A stretch of 64,000 bases of DNA. Origin: Galeopsis tetrahit. Its lineage: Eukaryota > Streptophyta > Magnoliopsida > Lamiales > Lamiaceae. The notes beneath the pieces were generated by a model, which did not search any database, was not told the origin of the DNA, and saw nothing but the letters and a program-made list of their open reading frames with translations. Position 1 is the stretch's first letter. Every line of letters begins with the position of its first letter. The translations under genes and the position numbers were made by a program. Location: contig OY776124.1 of assembly GCA_963675135.1 (NCBI GenBank), positions 22,008,066-22,072,065 of the forward strand. Reading direction: 5' to 3'. Shown here one piece after another: positions 25,152 to 36,580 of this stretch.

Positions 25152-25390
25152 TGTTGGGATATGTATCCTAATATAAGTCCTAATTGATGAAAAGATAAGT
25201 AGTTTTGATAAGCCAAAAGTGGACTTGAATATATTTATAAGTGTTGACTGATCTAGTTATGGAAGTCGTCTTATGACAAGATCAGTAGAATACAATAGAA
25301 AGAAAGAAAGTTTAAGTATGAAAGAAAAGACAAGTACGTTTTATAAGTACTGTGTTATATTTGTATAGGTTTTACGATGAGCAAATAATT
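25152..25390 (+). repeat. Copia 2 5' LTR, first segment
   Basis: It begins TGTTGGGATATG at 25152 and matches the reverse complement of the solo LTR right end. It stops at TAATT (25386-25390), where the CRM-like element is inserted, and resumes after 42369. The reconstructed length of about 1233 bp agrees with 1241 and 1295 bp for its relatives. Confidence 0.88.
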
Positions 25391-26146
25391 TGATGTGGAT
25401 AGAGACGAAGGACCCATAAGATATAATGATCTAAGAACCTAACGTATAAATTAAGCAGCGGATATTCCCAAATCGAGATTTGGATTGATCTTACTTAGGG
25501 CATAAAAACCTTGACCCGTTGGCTATAGAAGAGCCAAGAACCTTGGTATGATTGAACGCCATAAGATCTTGCTCAAGATTCTTGATAAGTTCTTAAATAA
25601 ATTAACCTCACAAAGAGAATAAGCAAACAAAAGCTTGTAATTTCGTATTAAACTTGGTGTCCCCTTCCCAAAGGAATACAAGGCCTATTTATAGGCTAGA
25701 AAGTAACTCCTAAGAGTAAATATATGCATAACCTACACTTATGGTCTTAAAAGGCCACTAAAGACTCAATTCAAAGCTAAAAATGTAACTCCTAACTCTT
25801 TGAATTTCCTAGAAAATGTAAATAATCTAAATAACTAATAAAAATAAAAATAAAACGATAATTCTAATTGGCTTCATGTGTGCCACGTTTTTTAAGGCCC
25901 GTGCACTTAGAATTATGTCTTTTAGCCCAAATTAGCTTCATGACATCTCTTTATTCGTAGTCCAGCCCAATAACATTCACTACTAGGCCTTCTTCGGGCT
26001 TATCTTGCACATTTTCTCTCATTTCAGCAACTAAGCTCATCAAAGCCTCATTTATCTTCTTAGCTCTTGCCCTTGTAATCGGCCCATCATGTATGATCAA
26101 AGGATTCTTTTTGTTTTCATGACTTTGCACTGGTGGATCCTCATCA
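25391..26146 (-). repeat. 3' LTR of CRM-like element
   Basis: The LTR is 756 bp, TGATGTGGATAG to CCTCATCA. A TATA-like GCCTATTTATAGGC surrounds 25686-25693. The minus-strand reading frame of the integrase enters this LTR from the right and stays open to a TAA at 25951-25953. Compared with the 5' LTR it has one 6-bp indel and about 27 substitutions. Confidence 0.85.
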
Positions 26147-26647
26147 TTCCGTTCTTATTCAAAAGGATTCGTCCTCGAATCTACATCATCAGAATAGGGA
26201 GAAAGATCAGTAACATTGAAAGTTGCACTTACATTATACTCACCAGGAAGGTCAAGTTTGTATGCATTGTCATTGACTCGTGCAATCACTTGAAATGGAC
26301 CATCTCCTCTTGGCTGTAATTTTGACTTTCTCTTGCTTGGAAATCTCTCCTTCCTCAAGTGTAACCATACCCAATCACCGGGCTCAAAGATGACTCGTTT
26401 ACGACCTTTGTTAGCTTGCTTGACATATTGCTCAGTTCCTTTCTCAATATTGAGTTTCACTCTTTCATGCAACTTTGTAATCATCTCGGCTTTTGCTTTT
26501 CCATCTAGACTCGCACGTTCTTCAATGGGAATTGGTACTAGATCAAGTGGAGTTATTGGATTAAATCCATAAACAACCTCAAAAGGAGAATGATTAGTAG
26601 CAGAATGGACACTTCTATTATAAGCAAATTTAGCAAACGACAAACAA
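25951..26647 (-). pseudogene. CRM-like integrase C-terminus, partly inside the LTR
   Basis: After the insertion breakpoint the frame reads FAKFAYNRSVHSATNHSPFE, then GDWVWLHLRKERFP and KLQPRGDGPFQV (GPF/Y-type module), to NPFE. A TAA at 26155-26157 follows (probably GAA originally), eight bases before the 3' LTR. The same frame then remains open for about 65 codons within the LTR, including GPITRARAKKINEAL, and stops at 25951-25953. A basic tail of this kind after the integrase is characteristic of CRM elements and is linked to chromatin targeting. The frame is joined across the Mutator-like insertion to 29493-29757. Confidence 0.72.
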
Positions 26648-27257
26648 GGGGCAGTTAGTATATAAGACATTTCACCTATAGAGTTTAAAAATAAGAACAA
26701 CTTATTTAAAAGTTAGAAAGAAGGACAATTGAGTATATAAATGTACAATTTTAACCTTACTTTCTAATTAAATTTGAAAGTTGAATATTCAATTACTACA
26801 AAATATTATATTCAAATTTGTATTTGTTAAAAACAGAAATTATTGAAAATCGGGGTCAATTAATACTCTCAAAAATTCAAACATTCCTAACATTCCTTCT
26901 ATTTAATTAATTCTCGAATATATTTTTTTAATTAATTAGTCAAACATTATTAAAACTAATTATATACACAAAATCGCTAATCTCGCTATTAATCATTATT
27001 CCATATTTAAAAATTTAATTGACAAATCTAAGCTGCAAGAATTTCATGAATCACGGTAGACATGAATTGCATTTTGAATTGAAAACTCATTTTCAGAAGT
27101 TCATCTTGTTCGGCGTGTACAACGAAGAAAACTTTACAATAAGCTCAACAGAGGGCATTCAGGTATAAGTATGCAATTTCAAAGAATAATTGTATACATG
27201 AATCACTCTTTAAACAAACAAACTATAATTTAAAATAAAAACATAGGAATAGAGGAC

Positions 27258-27370
27258 CTGGATTAACTGGATTTGCTGATTAAGGAAAGAAATGACAGCG
27301 GACAAGCGATGCTTCCCTATACTTGAAACGCCTGAGAAGATGACGGGAGCTGCTGCACAGCCGAATCCAT
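27258..27370 (-). pseudogene. Captured first exon of a heterotrimeric G-protein gamma subunit (candidate)
   Basis: From ATG 27370 the frame reads MDSAVQQLPSSSQAF, then a shift of frame leads into GKHRLSAVISFLNQQIQLIQ, ending at CAG followed by GT at 27258. The GKHR motif followed by a short helix is the start of the GGL domain of plant gamma subunits, and an intron after the paired Ile-Gln is plausible. In the intact protein this helix pairs with G-beta at the plasma membrane. Only the exon-sized piece is present and the frame is broken. GC content is well above the surrounding AT-rich DNA. Confidence 0.45.
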
Positions 27371-27739
27371 TTGCCACCGCGGTGTGGTGATGTGGGGTGG
27401 GTGGACCAAAATAAGAGTATAGATAGGAGTATGAATGAAAAGGGAGGAGGTAGATAGAAATGAGTCAAATGATATGGAAAGTAGTCAAAATTAATTGGTG
27501 GGAGTGTCCCAAGATATCATGTGTACACATAATTATGTATTTTTTTATCTGGGGAATGAATATACATTCTTTAGATGGAGTGCAACAATGTTTACTTCCT
27601 TTGTTCACTATTTGAATGTGAAAGATTTGTATTTATTTTTAAAATATATTAGTAAATTTAAATTTATTTTAAATTATATTAATTGATTATATGGATAATG
27701 ATTTGGTGACATATATGGTTGGTTCTATATCATTACTAT

Positions 27740-28335
27740 ATATGCAGATTTGAAAACATATATGCAAAAAATTGTTACATATTCTTATTAACATATGCAA
27801 AAAAATGTTGCATATAACTTAAAATACAGAACAATATATTTGTAATAAAATGTTCTAAAATATTAATATTATTTTAAAAAATTAATATAGAATATATAAT
27901 TCGATAATTACATTTCGATAGAGATTATTCTTTGAGTTTGAATGGGTCAATATATATAATATTATAATGCAATATAATATTATTTCACAGTTTATTTATA
28001 TTTTAAAATATGTGAATTTTATTTTTAAATAAATAAACTATTCAATTGTTGTGTAATATTATGTTATAAATGAAATCAATAATAGTAATTACATTTTAAG
28101 AACAAATTTATTAACATATGAAAAACATGGAAACATATTCTATAACTTTCTGACATAGAAATATAAATAATTTATATATTTAACAATATATGTCATCTAT
28201 ATAAAATATACAAATATATAAACATATATGTAAAAAAAACGGGTGCATATGATAATAACATATGCAAATATTTTGTTGCATATGTTTTCATACAAATAAA
28301 AATATGCAAATATTTTATTGCATATGTTTTGAAGA
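27740..28335. repeat. AT-rich region with repeated palindromic CATATGCAA/TTGCATATG motif
   Basis: Motifs of the form CATATGCAAATATTTT followed by TTGCATATG recur at about 27758-27785, 27790-27818, 28255-28285 and 28299-28330. Each unit is an imperfect palindrome. The rest is long A/T runs without a coding frame. This may be a small nested element or amplified hairpin. Confidence 0.45.
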
Positions 28336-28478
28336 ATAGGGGAATCGTAGATGGACTCAATCTCCTCTTTTCTCCAATCATTCCTCGCCCCATTTCTTAC
28401 GGACATCTCCGCCTCCAACGCCATCGCAGACGACGAGAAATTAGTCGTCGCCGCCGAGGCTGCGCGAAACTGGACCTA
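28329..28478 (-). pseudogene. Captured 5' exon of biotin synthase (BIO2-like)
   Basis: The minus-strand frame after an AG acceptor near 28478 gives a Ser/Ala-rich, transit-peptide-like start, then MALEAEMSVRNGARNDWRKE and EIESIYDSPIL, after which similarity stops. This matches the N-terminal region of plant mitochondrial biotin synthase just before its radical-SAM barrel. The intact enzyme converts dethiobiotin to biotin. The iron-sulfur CxxxCxxC part is absent, so this is a fragment without function as an enzyme. It is GC-rich within an AT-rich insert, which supports capture from a gene. Confidence 0.6.
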
Positions 28479-28871
28479 AAATATATGAGTTCAATTATAT
28501 CTTCAAAACATCTAATAACATTAAAAAAAAAAAATTAAATCGTAATAAATCATTTAAAAATAATAATAATAACATTTGAATCCTCTATTTCCAATTTATT
28601 TTATAATTCTTGAGAATCTGTGATACTTTTCAATTTATTTTTTGCAAAAAGACTATACACAAATCGCCTAAAAGTTATGTTGTTTTAGAAAACTCATGTT
28701 ATAATAGTTTAATGGATATTTTGAATGATAAAAGTAAAAAAAGTGCATCACAAATCGTGAAATAACAGAAAAATCAAAAGAATAAAAAACTTGATACAGA
28801 TCGAAATATTAAATTCGAGTTAAAGAAAAACTTTGAGAACACATATTGTTCGGTGAGTATAAAATCAAATT

Positions 28872-29093
28872 CTAAGCATATGCTTTATTTTGAAAAAATC
28901 CTACCGCTAGCTGTGTCTTATCCACCTTCGGCGGCGTGTACCCATCGACGCCACCGTCTTCCATTGATGCCGGCAGCTGAACGTGAATCGACGGGAGCCG
29001 ACGACAACGAAATCGACGGGCAGCCGAGCACTCACTAAATACAGAGACGACGGAAAGAGCCAAAAATGAACATTCAAGACTAAAAGGTACCAT
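28872..29093 (-). other. GC-rich island, unrecognised possible gene fragment
   Basis: A short minus-strand open frame covers the island, with MEDGGVDGYTPPKVDK near its end. Composition resembles the neighbouring captured exons, but I do not recognise it and no splice sites are convincing. It could be a 5' leader or transit-peptide region of another captured gene. Confidence 0.3.
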
Positions 29094-29492
29094 CGATCAA
29101 TACAGGGTTGATGCACATGAAGAAAACTGGAAAGGTAGATCCAAAAAAGATATTGATACAAATGAATGAAATTTGTGTATAATATTGATTTTGATTGTGA
29201 ATAAGGAAAGTCAAATAAATTCATTTATTTTGGTATTATTGAATTGAAATTTGAAAAAGGAAAGACAATTGAATCAATCAAAGATTGTTGGAGAATTGAC
29301 GAAAATTATGGAATATGAAGAATTCAATTAAAATATAATTATATTTTAAATTAATCGTGCCTTCTAAAGAAAAGGACATAAATGAGTTTTTATACATGTT
29401 TTTAACCTTAATTCTAATACTATAATTTTTTGTCTCTATTTCTAGTTGTGTCTATATGATTGTCCCTTATCTTAGTTAAACTCGACAAACAA

Positions 29493-29757
29493 TCTTCCCA
29501 ATTTTTTAAGTTCTTTTGAATCAAAACTCTAAGTAATTGAGACAAAGTTCTATTAACGACTTCAGTTTGTCCATTCCGTTTGAGGATGACAAGTAGTAGA
29601 AAACAAAAGTTTTGTATCCAATTTATTCCACAAAACACGCCAAAAGTGACTCAAAAATTTTACATCTCTATCACTCACAATGGTTTTTGGAACTCCATGC
29701 AAACGAATAATTTCCTTAAAGAATAAATCAGCAATATGAGTTGCATCATTAGTCTTA
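29493..29757 (-). pseudogene. CRM-like integrase catalytic core, middle fragment
   Basis: After the Helitron the frame resumes with TNDATHIADLFFKEIIRLHG and contains IVSDRDVKF, the second catalytic Asp context. A small loss near 29570 shifts the frame between CHPQT and GQTEVVNRTLSQLL, which carries the catalytic Glu. The piece ends at NWEDCLS, where the Mutator-like insertion begins. Confidence 0.85.
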
Positions 29758-29784
29758 CTAGTTTTTGCCCGTGCAATGCACGGG
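29758..29784 (-). terminator. Helitron 3' terminal hairpin and CTAG end
   Basis: The arms 29768-29774 and 29778-29784 (CCCGTGC and GCACGGG) pair perfectly around a 3-nt loop. On the minus strand the hairpin is followed by a few A and the terminal CTAG. This is the standard Helitron replication terminator layout. Confidence 0.85.
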
Positions 29785-30307
29785 TCAGTTATAAAACTTG
29801 AATGAAACAAAAGAAATTGACGATCAGTCGCGGAGGTTTTTAAAATTTTCAATGCTGAAAGACTCAACAGTTTAAACTGAATCTCTGTGTTAGAAGTACA
29901 AAGGTTCCAATAAATTTTATGTGTCTTCTTTTTTCTATTAGAAAAGTTACTCTATTAGAAAATAAAAAATTTCATTTGTGAGAATAAATGAAAAGTTGCA
30001 TCCATTGGCACCGACAAACAAACAAATAAAGTCCACAATTTTGCAAAGCAAGACATAAAATTGTTCACATCCCTACAATTCAAAAATTCAACTAAGATTC
30101 AAGATTCCAAAAAAATAAGTAAATATTTAAAACATTAATTAGATTTGTTCTAAGACAACACTAAAAACATAGAGATTTAAGACTAAGAAAAAACGACAAC
30201 ACCCTCAATTAAACATTCACAATATTTGTACATTAGTAGTAGTTTAAGCAAAATAAACCTAATAAACAAACGGTAAAGTGGTCATTTATAGGTGGGTAAA
30301 GTAATTA

Positions 30308-30602
30308 ACTCATAACCTTCTCAGCATCCTTAAGGGCAAGCTAAAATCAAACATACAACATTACAGTGTATTTAACTCATTTAAAATGTGTGTATGCATG
30401 AGGTTATACCGCAGAATGAGTAGTTGGATCCAATACAACCACCTGGTCGAATATGGGAAAATCAAATTCAACCAACATAAATAAATAACAGTTAGTATGC
30501 CGAAGTAGGAACAACATAATATAAAGAATCAAGATTAGATACTACTCACTGAAGATATATGCAGCACATCGGTTACTAAGGATAACAAACTCGATGGCCT
30601 GA
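30308..30602 (-). pseudogene. Exon-like pieces, possibly from a TPR protein
   Basis: Three short minus-strand stretches follow AG acceptors: 30602-30549 gives AIEFVILSNRCAAYIF, 30459-30410 gives FDQVVVLDPTTHSA, and 30342-30308 gives LALKDAEKVM before a stop. The SNRCAAY and ALKDAEKV words resemble TPR repeats. The identification is weak and the gene cannot be named. Confidence 0.25.
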
Positions 30603-31432
30603 AAAAAAAATCAGAATAATTTTGTTAATTCAAATTGTATAAAAAAATATCATCAATTCTATTTTTCAATAATTTTTTGTTTATTTGTATTAAAAAATAA
30701 ACTTGAAATAACAATGTGATTGTTCATAAATTTATTCCCGAATTGATGCATACAGTGAGCTATGAAATGCACAAATTTGAATCGAATTAAGCATAATCAA
30801 TGGAGACAATTGCTTTCCTCGCTTTAATCCTTTGCGCTTTTCTCTTGAACAATTAAATTTTCTAAAACTTATCATATTCTTGAATCCTTCACCACAAAAC
30901 TAGAGGCTCTGACAACCTTCTTATCCTTCCTTTCAAGATCAATCTTACCTCTCAATATCGGTTTGCACCCTAATAATGGAGTGCAGAATATAAAAAATGA
31001 AGGCTTGACATATTTCTAAAGATTGTGGTATTGTCATTACATAGCAATTTGATCTATCTGCAAAATACAACTGGTGTAATTTAAATTGAAGAAAATAAAT
31101 GAATTTAAAACCAATTGCACGTATACAATATTTTTGATAATAAACAATATGTCAATGTAATTGTGTCAACAAAAAATAGAACAAATAAATCTACGCAAAA
31201 AAACATGTTAACAAATTTCAAGAATTTAGGTTTGATACACAGATATTAGTGAAACTGGAATGTTGCCTAAAATTTTCTTGAACGAAGCTAATCAAGTTTT
31301 TGATGCACAATGTTGTTTATAAATTGAGATAAATACCTCGGGAGAGCATAAGAAACAGATAGTCAAATACATATAAAGTTTCTCTGTCACATAATCAAAT
31401 TTAAAAAGATAGGAACAACATAGCTAATAATA

Positions 31433-31638
31433 CTCCCTCCGTCCCTGAAAAGTGTTCATACTTTCCTTTTTTGTTTGTCCTCCAAAAGTTTGCATACCCC
31501 AAAATAGAAATAATCATTACAATCCCTACCCTCACAATATATACATATTTACCCTTCATGCCATTGCTCTCATCATTACACTTTTTTGTTCAACCATGTG
31601 TCCAAGATTCCCCACAAACTTTTCGGGGACGGAGGGAG
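31433..31638. mobile_element. Stowaway MITE inside the Helitron
   Basis: The 206-bp element has 21-bp terminal inverted repeats beginning CTCCCTCCGTCCC, with one mismatch between ends, flanked by the TA duplication at 31431-31432 and 31639-31640. It encodes nothing and depends on a Tc1/mariner transposase. Confidence 0.92.
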
Positions 31639-32583
31639 TACAATTTTCCATCATAAATAGCATAAACTTTAAACTAAAAAATACTGTTAGAACTTAGTAA
31701 TTTAACACGAAACATGAACACTGAGATAAATTAAACAACGAAAATTTAATTGAGAAACTGGGAAAAATACATAAAATGTAGTTATTATTGTTTTTAATAG
31801 TTTCCCGATGTCTTACTTTCTTCAATTTGGATGATTTTGATAATCTCCGCATGGTTTTTAGGTCAATATAACTATCTTTGTTACAAAACTTACTTTTGTC
31901 CTAAAACAAGATTTGTGCCAAACAAAAATAAAATAAATCAAGAAACAAAATTTTCCAAAAAAAACATTGAATATTACATGCCTAGCTATATAAATTACTT
32001 CAGTTCAACTTAGATCCTATATTAACATTGAGTAAATTAACATATAAATTTCAACTCCAGGAACCTTTCTCTTCAAAAATGTCAACTAAATCTAAAATAC
32101 GACCAAAAATTATTTTCTAAGACCATGGTTGTTTTTGAAAAATGATACAGATTAAGTTTAAGAGTAAACCTACAATTAAGCATTCTATATAACTTTTAGA
32201 ATAATTAATTGCCACATAATTTGAAGTTGCAAGATCACCTGCACAAAGAAAGAAAAAAAAATCCATTCATATTTCATATGAAACCAACACATGTTCTTCT
32301 ATTTATTTATACGTTTAACAACTAAATTTTCATGAGTAGATTTCACGGAACTTGTATTTAAGCGTTTGCACAATCTACAATACCAATTTACAATGATGTT
32401 GAGACTTAAGGTGTAGAAGAGTAAACTAACCCATGATTTCTCGATGGAGCCTGCTTCAAAATATCACTCGATTGGGCTTAAATTACATTCTAATGATAAT
32501 AACAACAATAAGAAGAATACTCTTTTTTACTTGCAGTGCAAGCAAATGAGTAATAAATTACAAATTTCAGACTTTAACAAACG

Positions 32584-32828
32584 ATTTTAAAAAATTCAAT
32601 TACACTCACAATCAAATGTAATCATGATTTGTCCTGTATCACTAGGTATTTGATTAAAAAGACAAGGTATCTATTTGAACCTTGGTATTTGCCTACTCCA
32701 AGCACAATTTTAAAAATTCAATTACACTCACAACAAATGTAATCATAATCATTCCTGCATCACCAGGTATTTGATTAAAAAGATAAGGTATCTATTTGAA
32801 CCTTAGTATTTGCCTACTCCAAGCACAA
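32584..32828. repeat. Tandem duplication of about 122 bp
   Basis: Unit 1 is 32584-32706 and unit 2 is 32707-32828. Both contain GGTATTTGATTAAAAAGA and TATTTGCCTACTCCAAGCAC. They differ at several positions and small indels, so the duplication is not recent. Confidence 0.85.
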
Positions 32829-33265
32829 AAGCTTATCAATCGAAATTGTGGACCAAGTAAATGCATGTAGGAAAAAAGAGTTAAAACAAAAATCAGAGGA
32901 TAAACAGGATGGAAAAAACAATTACATACCTGTATTGAACATTCAATGTAAATTGAAATGAAACAACCCAACGATATATAAATTTAAACAATTAAAACAA
33001 AAATCAGCTGATCGACACGATGGAAATTCAATTCATACCTGTATACATATGACAGCGATGGTAGACGGTGGAACTTATCAACCAACCCTATAAAAAGAGA
33101 AGACGAAGATCGGTTAATACCTGTAAACAACAGTAATGAAGATTTGAAAAAACAAAACGTTGAACATGCCAGTTTGCTTACAAACCCTGCCAAAAATGTA
33201 CAAAACCAGCATAATACGATATAAATGATCCCTAAAGAGTTTATAGGGCATGCATTCTCATGCTT

Positions 33266-33815
33266 CTTCACCAGGGTAATCTGGAGTACGGGACAGAGGG
33301 GCACAAAAAATGACATAGGGGAATTTATGAGTTACTTGGGTTTCCTTTAGAGATGGATTGATCCCCAACTTTATTAACTCATCATCATGATCACTCGTCA
33401 TTGTCTGCCCATAAATTTGTGAACCTGGATTTTCCAATCAATTACTCGTCTTCTCAGAAAAAAAATTTCACTTACATAACATTAACGCAAAAAGCCTCGA
33501 TAACAGTATAAAGCTTGAAGGCATAAACCTTAACTCGTTGTTTGAATTCAGAACATACGCCATATAACTTCTTTTTTATTTTATGACGACCAAGAACACA
33601 ACTACCAACTAATAGTATAGCTCTATATTATGAACCTTATATCCAGATCAATCATATCCTATTACATGTTCAAGAAGTGGCTCTAAAATCAAGCAAAAAA
33701 GTCTTCCAATCATAATTTGGTGTAGAAGTACCTTTCTCCACTGTAACAAATCAGTAGCTCCAAATTTTGTAGTAGATGAAGCTTCCAGTTCATCTTTGGG
33801 TGCACCTTCAGGTAT
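33266..33815 (-). pseudogene. Captured exons of a Rossmann-fold NAD(P)-binding protein (candidate)
   Basis: The exon at 33424-33266 follows an AG acceptor and stays open for about 50 codons: SQIYGQTMTSDHDDELIK, then HKFPYVIFCAPLSRTPDYPG. From memory these words resemble a plant plastid-predicted NAD(P)-binding Rossmann-fold epimerase-like family. An upstream exon-like piece at 33815-33732 reads KFGATDLLQWRK before a GT donor and could be the preceding exon with an internal loss. No further exons are found. Splice-like borders remain, which supports capture of genomic DNA including introns. Confidence 0.4.
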
Positions 33816-35306
33816 GAAGCACAAAATTTAATATATTTATTAACACCTTTATTTCATAAGCATATAATTATGAAAAAACAAATACACATACATATATAGC
33901 CACCCATATACACATAAATAAATATACTAAAATAAAGGCATACATAATCCACGTTACAACTGTGCAAATGGGAACTAACGAAATTACTCCTGTTTCCATA
34001 AAAGACAGCATCCATAAGCATCCGGAATTGTTTCCCAGTTCAGATTGTGTTAGAGCATAATAGGACTGTATAATGAGCTAAGCTCTGTACCAATCCTTAA
34101 TCAAACCAAAACCAAAATCAAAAGGAGCTCAATTAGATTTATATTATCACATAAACTTCATCATTTCTAAGCTCAAAACTAAAGATTTATGGCAAAAACT
34201 TGTATGAGACGAAACTGATTTACTCTACTCCATTTTATATGATATGTGGGCTTATGAAGCCCAAACTCAATCATATTTTCAAGGAGATTAAGACCCAAGT
34301 ACTAAAGTGGAGCACGACTCCCTCAAGAACAAAAATAATCATTTTCAACTCAAGTATTCACAAATCAAATTAAATATATATTAATTCAATTTATTAAAAT
34401 TTCGAAAATTCGATCCATTCAAGCTTCAGTAAATTCACCAATTTGATCACAAACGGTAAGCAACTACAAACCACAAATATATGCTTTATTTTTCAGCCTT
34501 ATCCACAAACATGCAGTATGATAATACATCGTGTAAAATAAGAACAACACACCGCTCACACATTTCTGCAGAAATTCTATCTATTTTCATCTAACAGCTA
34601 ATTTTACTTAATTCAATAGACGCAGGATTAACATACCAACGACGGAGAAAGGCATTGACTATCAGAGTAGTCGGATTCTCCATCGAAAACGACGCCGTCA
34701 AACGTGTTGGCCTGAAGAAAGTGAAATCGAATTTTCTGGAAAACGAAAGAGAAGTAGAATTGACACTCATGACAAACGGCAGAAAAGCATAAGTTCAAAA
34801 GGCTCTCTATATTAATCCCTATTAATCCATATTAATTGTGGCTCATGACTAACGGCAGAAACGATGAGGGAGGAGTGAACTCCATTTTGGAGGTGAATTC
34901 AATTTTGGGGGTGAAAATATAATTAAAGGGGCATTTAGCCGTGGACTTTTATTATTAGTTGGTAAGTTCAAAAGACTCTCTCTATTCTTCCCTCCTTCAG
35001 CTACAACTCTGTCACCTACATACTGCAAATGTTGCCTTAATTTTCTTCACACTTAAAACCAAACATACCATCAAAATACGTAATGTGATGAGACTTCACA
35101 TTCAGAATTGGCAAAGCAGACCAATCTCGAAAACTACACCTTATAACCAAGATAAATTTAGCACTATTAATTCTATATAGCATGAACATTGGCCTTTTAT
35201 GTTTCATGATCTACAGTTGCATTCAATATTCATACATGCATTTGTAAGAGCTTAAACCTAATAAATTTGATGCCAACAATGAGCTATAGTACTTAAAAAT
35301 AATTAC

Positions 35307-35494
35307 TACCCCCGTCCCTCTATAAGGTTTACAATTTTCTTTTTGGTCCGTTCAACCTAAAGTTTACATGATTTCCTTATTTGGAACCAAATATTTAATT
35401 CTTTCCACAGAGCAGGGGCCAGTGTAATGATGATTTTCTCCCCAGGTCTCTCAAGGGGCCAGTGTAATGATGATTTTCTCCCCAGGTCTCTCAA
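35307..35494. repeat. Degenerate Stowaway end and 40-bp tandem duplication
   Basis: TACTACCCCCGTCCCTCTATAAG at about 35307 looks like the left end of a decayed Stowaway; no right end is clear. Units 35415-35454 and 35455-35494 are identical 40-bp copies beginning GGGGCCAGTGTAATGATG. Confidence 0.7.
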
Positions 35495-35544
35495 GTGCAG
35501 TAGACAATAGAGAACTAAACTCCAAAACTTAATATATGACTCAC

Positions 35545-35797
35545 CCACCAGATATATTGCATGAACAACTCTATGGTTCTTCCTCTTAGACCAGTGACAG
35601 AAACATTATCTGGCCAGGCAAAATGATTTTGTAAGCTAAAATCAAGCATCTCATAATAAGATACAGAGAAAAAGTAAAGGCACTTGTCTAAATCATCTAC
35701 TATTGGGATTGGTCCATGATTCACCTTATAGAAGAATTTCACTGGAAACGTAAGAAAAAACAAAATTTGATCGAGGCGGCTCAGTGTTGAAAGGTTC
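35545..35797 (-). pseudogene. Captured exons of plant sulfite oxidase
   Basis: After an AG at 35797 the minus strand reads EPFNTEPPRSNFVFSYV. A one-base shift then leads to FFYKVNHGPIPIVDDLDK, ending near 35684. A second piece from 35610 to about 35545 reads NVSVTGLRGRTIELFMQYIW and then a GTGAGT donor. Order and words match the N-terminal part of plant sulfite oxidase, the peroxisomal molybdenum enzyme that converts sulfite to sulfate. The molybdenum-binding Cys region is not present. The shift and missing exons make it non-coding. Plus-strand flanks are AT-rich and intron-like. Confidence 0.65.
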
Positions 35798-36510
35798 CTG
35801 AACAAAAGCAAGGAGAATGGAACATTTACTTTAAATGCTCTATTGGTAAATCGAATAACATAGTATAAAACAAATTGCATCAAGTTATGAGAACTGAGAA
35901 AAGCATGCCATTGAAATGGACAATTCAATCATTTCAAATATGAAATCTGTTCTCCCATTCTCTAAAAATACATAAATTAAAAAAAAAATTGTGTTCTCTT
36001 CTCAATTGAATTCAGAAAGAAAAAAAAAAGCATAGTTCTTCTAGCTCATTATTTTTCCATAATCATACCACAGAGTATTATATTTGGATAGAAAAATCAG
36101 TGATTTTTCATCTCTTTATTCCCATACCACCAATACGTGCCATGTATACACAGAATCTCCATAAATACAACAAAAAAAAAATGTACACTCCAGTACATAC
36201 ATCAATTAAAATCAACTTACATAAAAAACATAGAAATTCCAGAGAATACAACTCCGTAAATCATTAGAGTGAACTAAGATTTTTCACTAAATAAACGCAT
36301 CCTTATGAAACTATAAAATTTCAGAAAATTCCATAAACAACGTAGAAGAAAGTGTAAAATAAAAATTAAGAACAATAACGTAGTTCACCGTTTGAACTGT
36401 GAAAATTATAGATTTCGCTAGAAGAAAAAACAATTGAAACTCAATTTTAGAAGAAGGGTTGTGCGAATAGATTAATAAAAACAATAAAGAGGAGGAAAGA
36501 AAGTGTACCA

Positions 36511-36580
36511 GTAGAAAGGGCAGAGGTATAACCGAGATTAAAGACGATCAGGCGAGGCATCAAATCAAACATACTCCATT
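36511..36580 (-). pseudogene. Possible captured first exon of a magnesium-dependent phosphatase (MDP1-like)
   Basis: The minus strand reads MFDLMPRLIVFNLGYT and then, with the frame disturbed, ends at CTACTG before GTACAC. The MDP1 family of HAD phosphatases begins with a similar PRLIVFDLDYT motif holding the nucleophile Asp. Here that Asp codon is AAT (Asn) and the second Asp is Gly. It is short, so the call is tentative. Confidence 0.35.

Larger units (their letters stand above)
26648..29482. mobile_element. Mutator-like insertion carrying gene fragments (Pack-MULE candidate)
   Basis: The 10-bp direct repeat CGACAAACAA at 26638-26647 and 29483-29492 flanks a 2835-bp AT-rich insert in the integrase. 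Removing the insert and one repeat restores an integrase frame reading NWEDCLSFAKFAYNRS. A duplication of 9-10 bp points to a Mutator-like element. I found no clear long terminal inverted repeat; only short similar patches lie near the ends. No transposase is visible. Two GC-rich islands on the minus strand look like captured exons of biotin synthase and a G-gamma subunit, and a third is unrecognised. Confidence 0.65.

Noticed and set aside
25391..26146. Stand-alone TRIM or MITE with TGATG/CATCA ends
   Set aside because: The matching LTR at 41615-42364, primer site, coding domains and TAATT duplication show it is the 3' LTR of a full element.
26648..29482. Second Helitron instead of a Mutator-like insertion
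   Set aside because: A perfect 10-bp target duplication is present and no TC/CTRR ends with hairpin occur at the borders; Helitrons do not duplicate the target.
35515..35928. Novel 137-residue protein on the minus strand
   Set aside because: The frame is a mixture of intron-like sequence and sulfite oxidase exon pieces; it is not a continuous gene.
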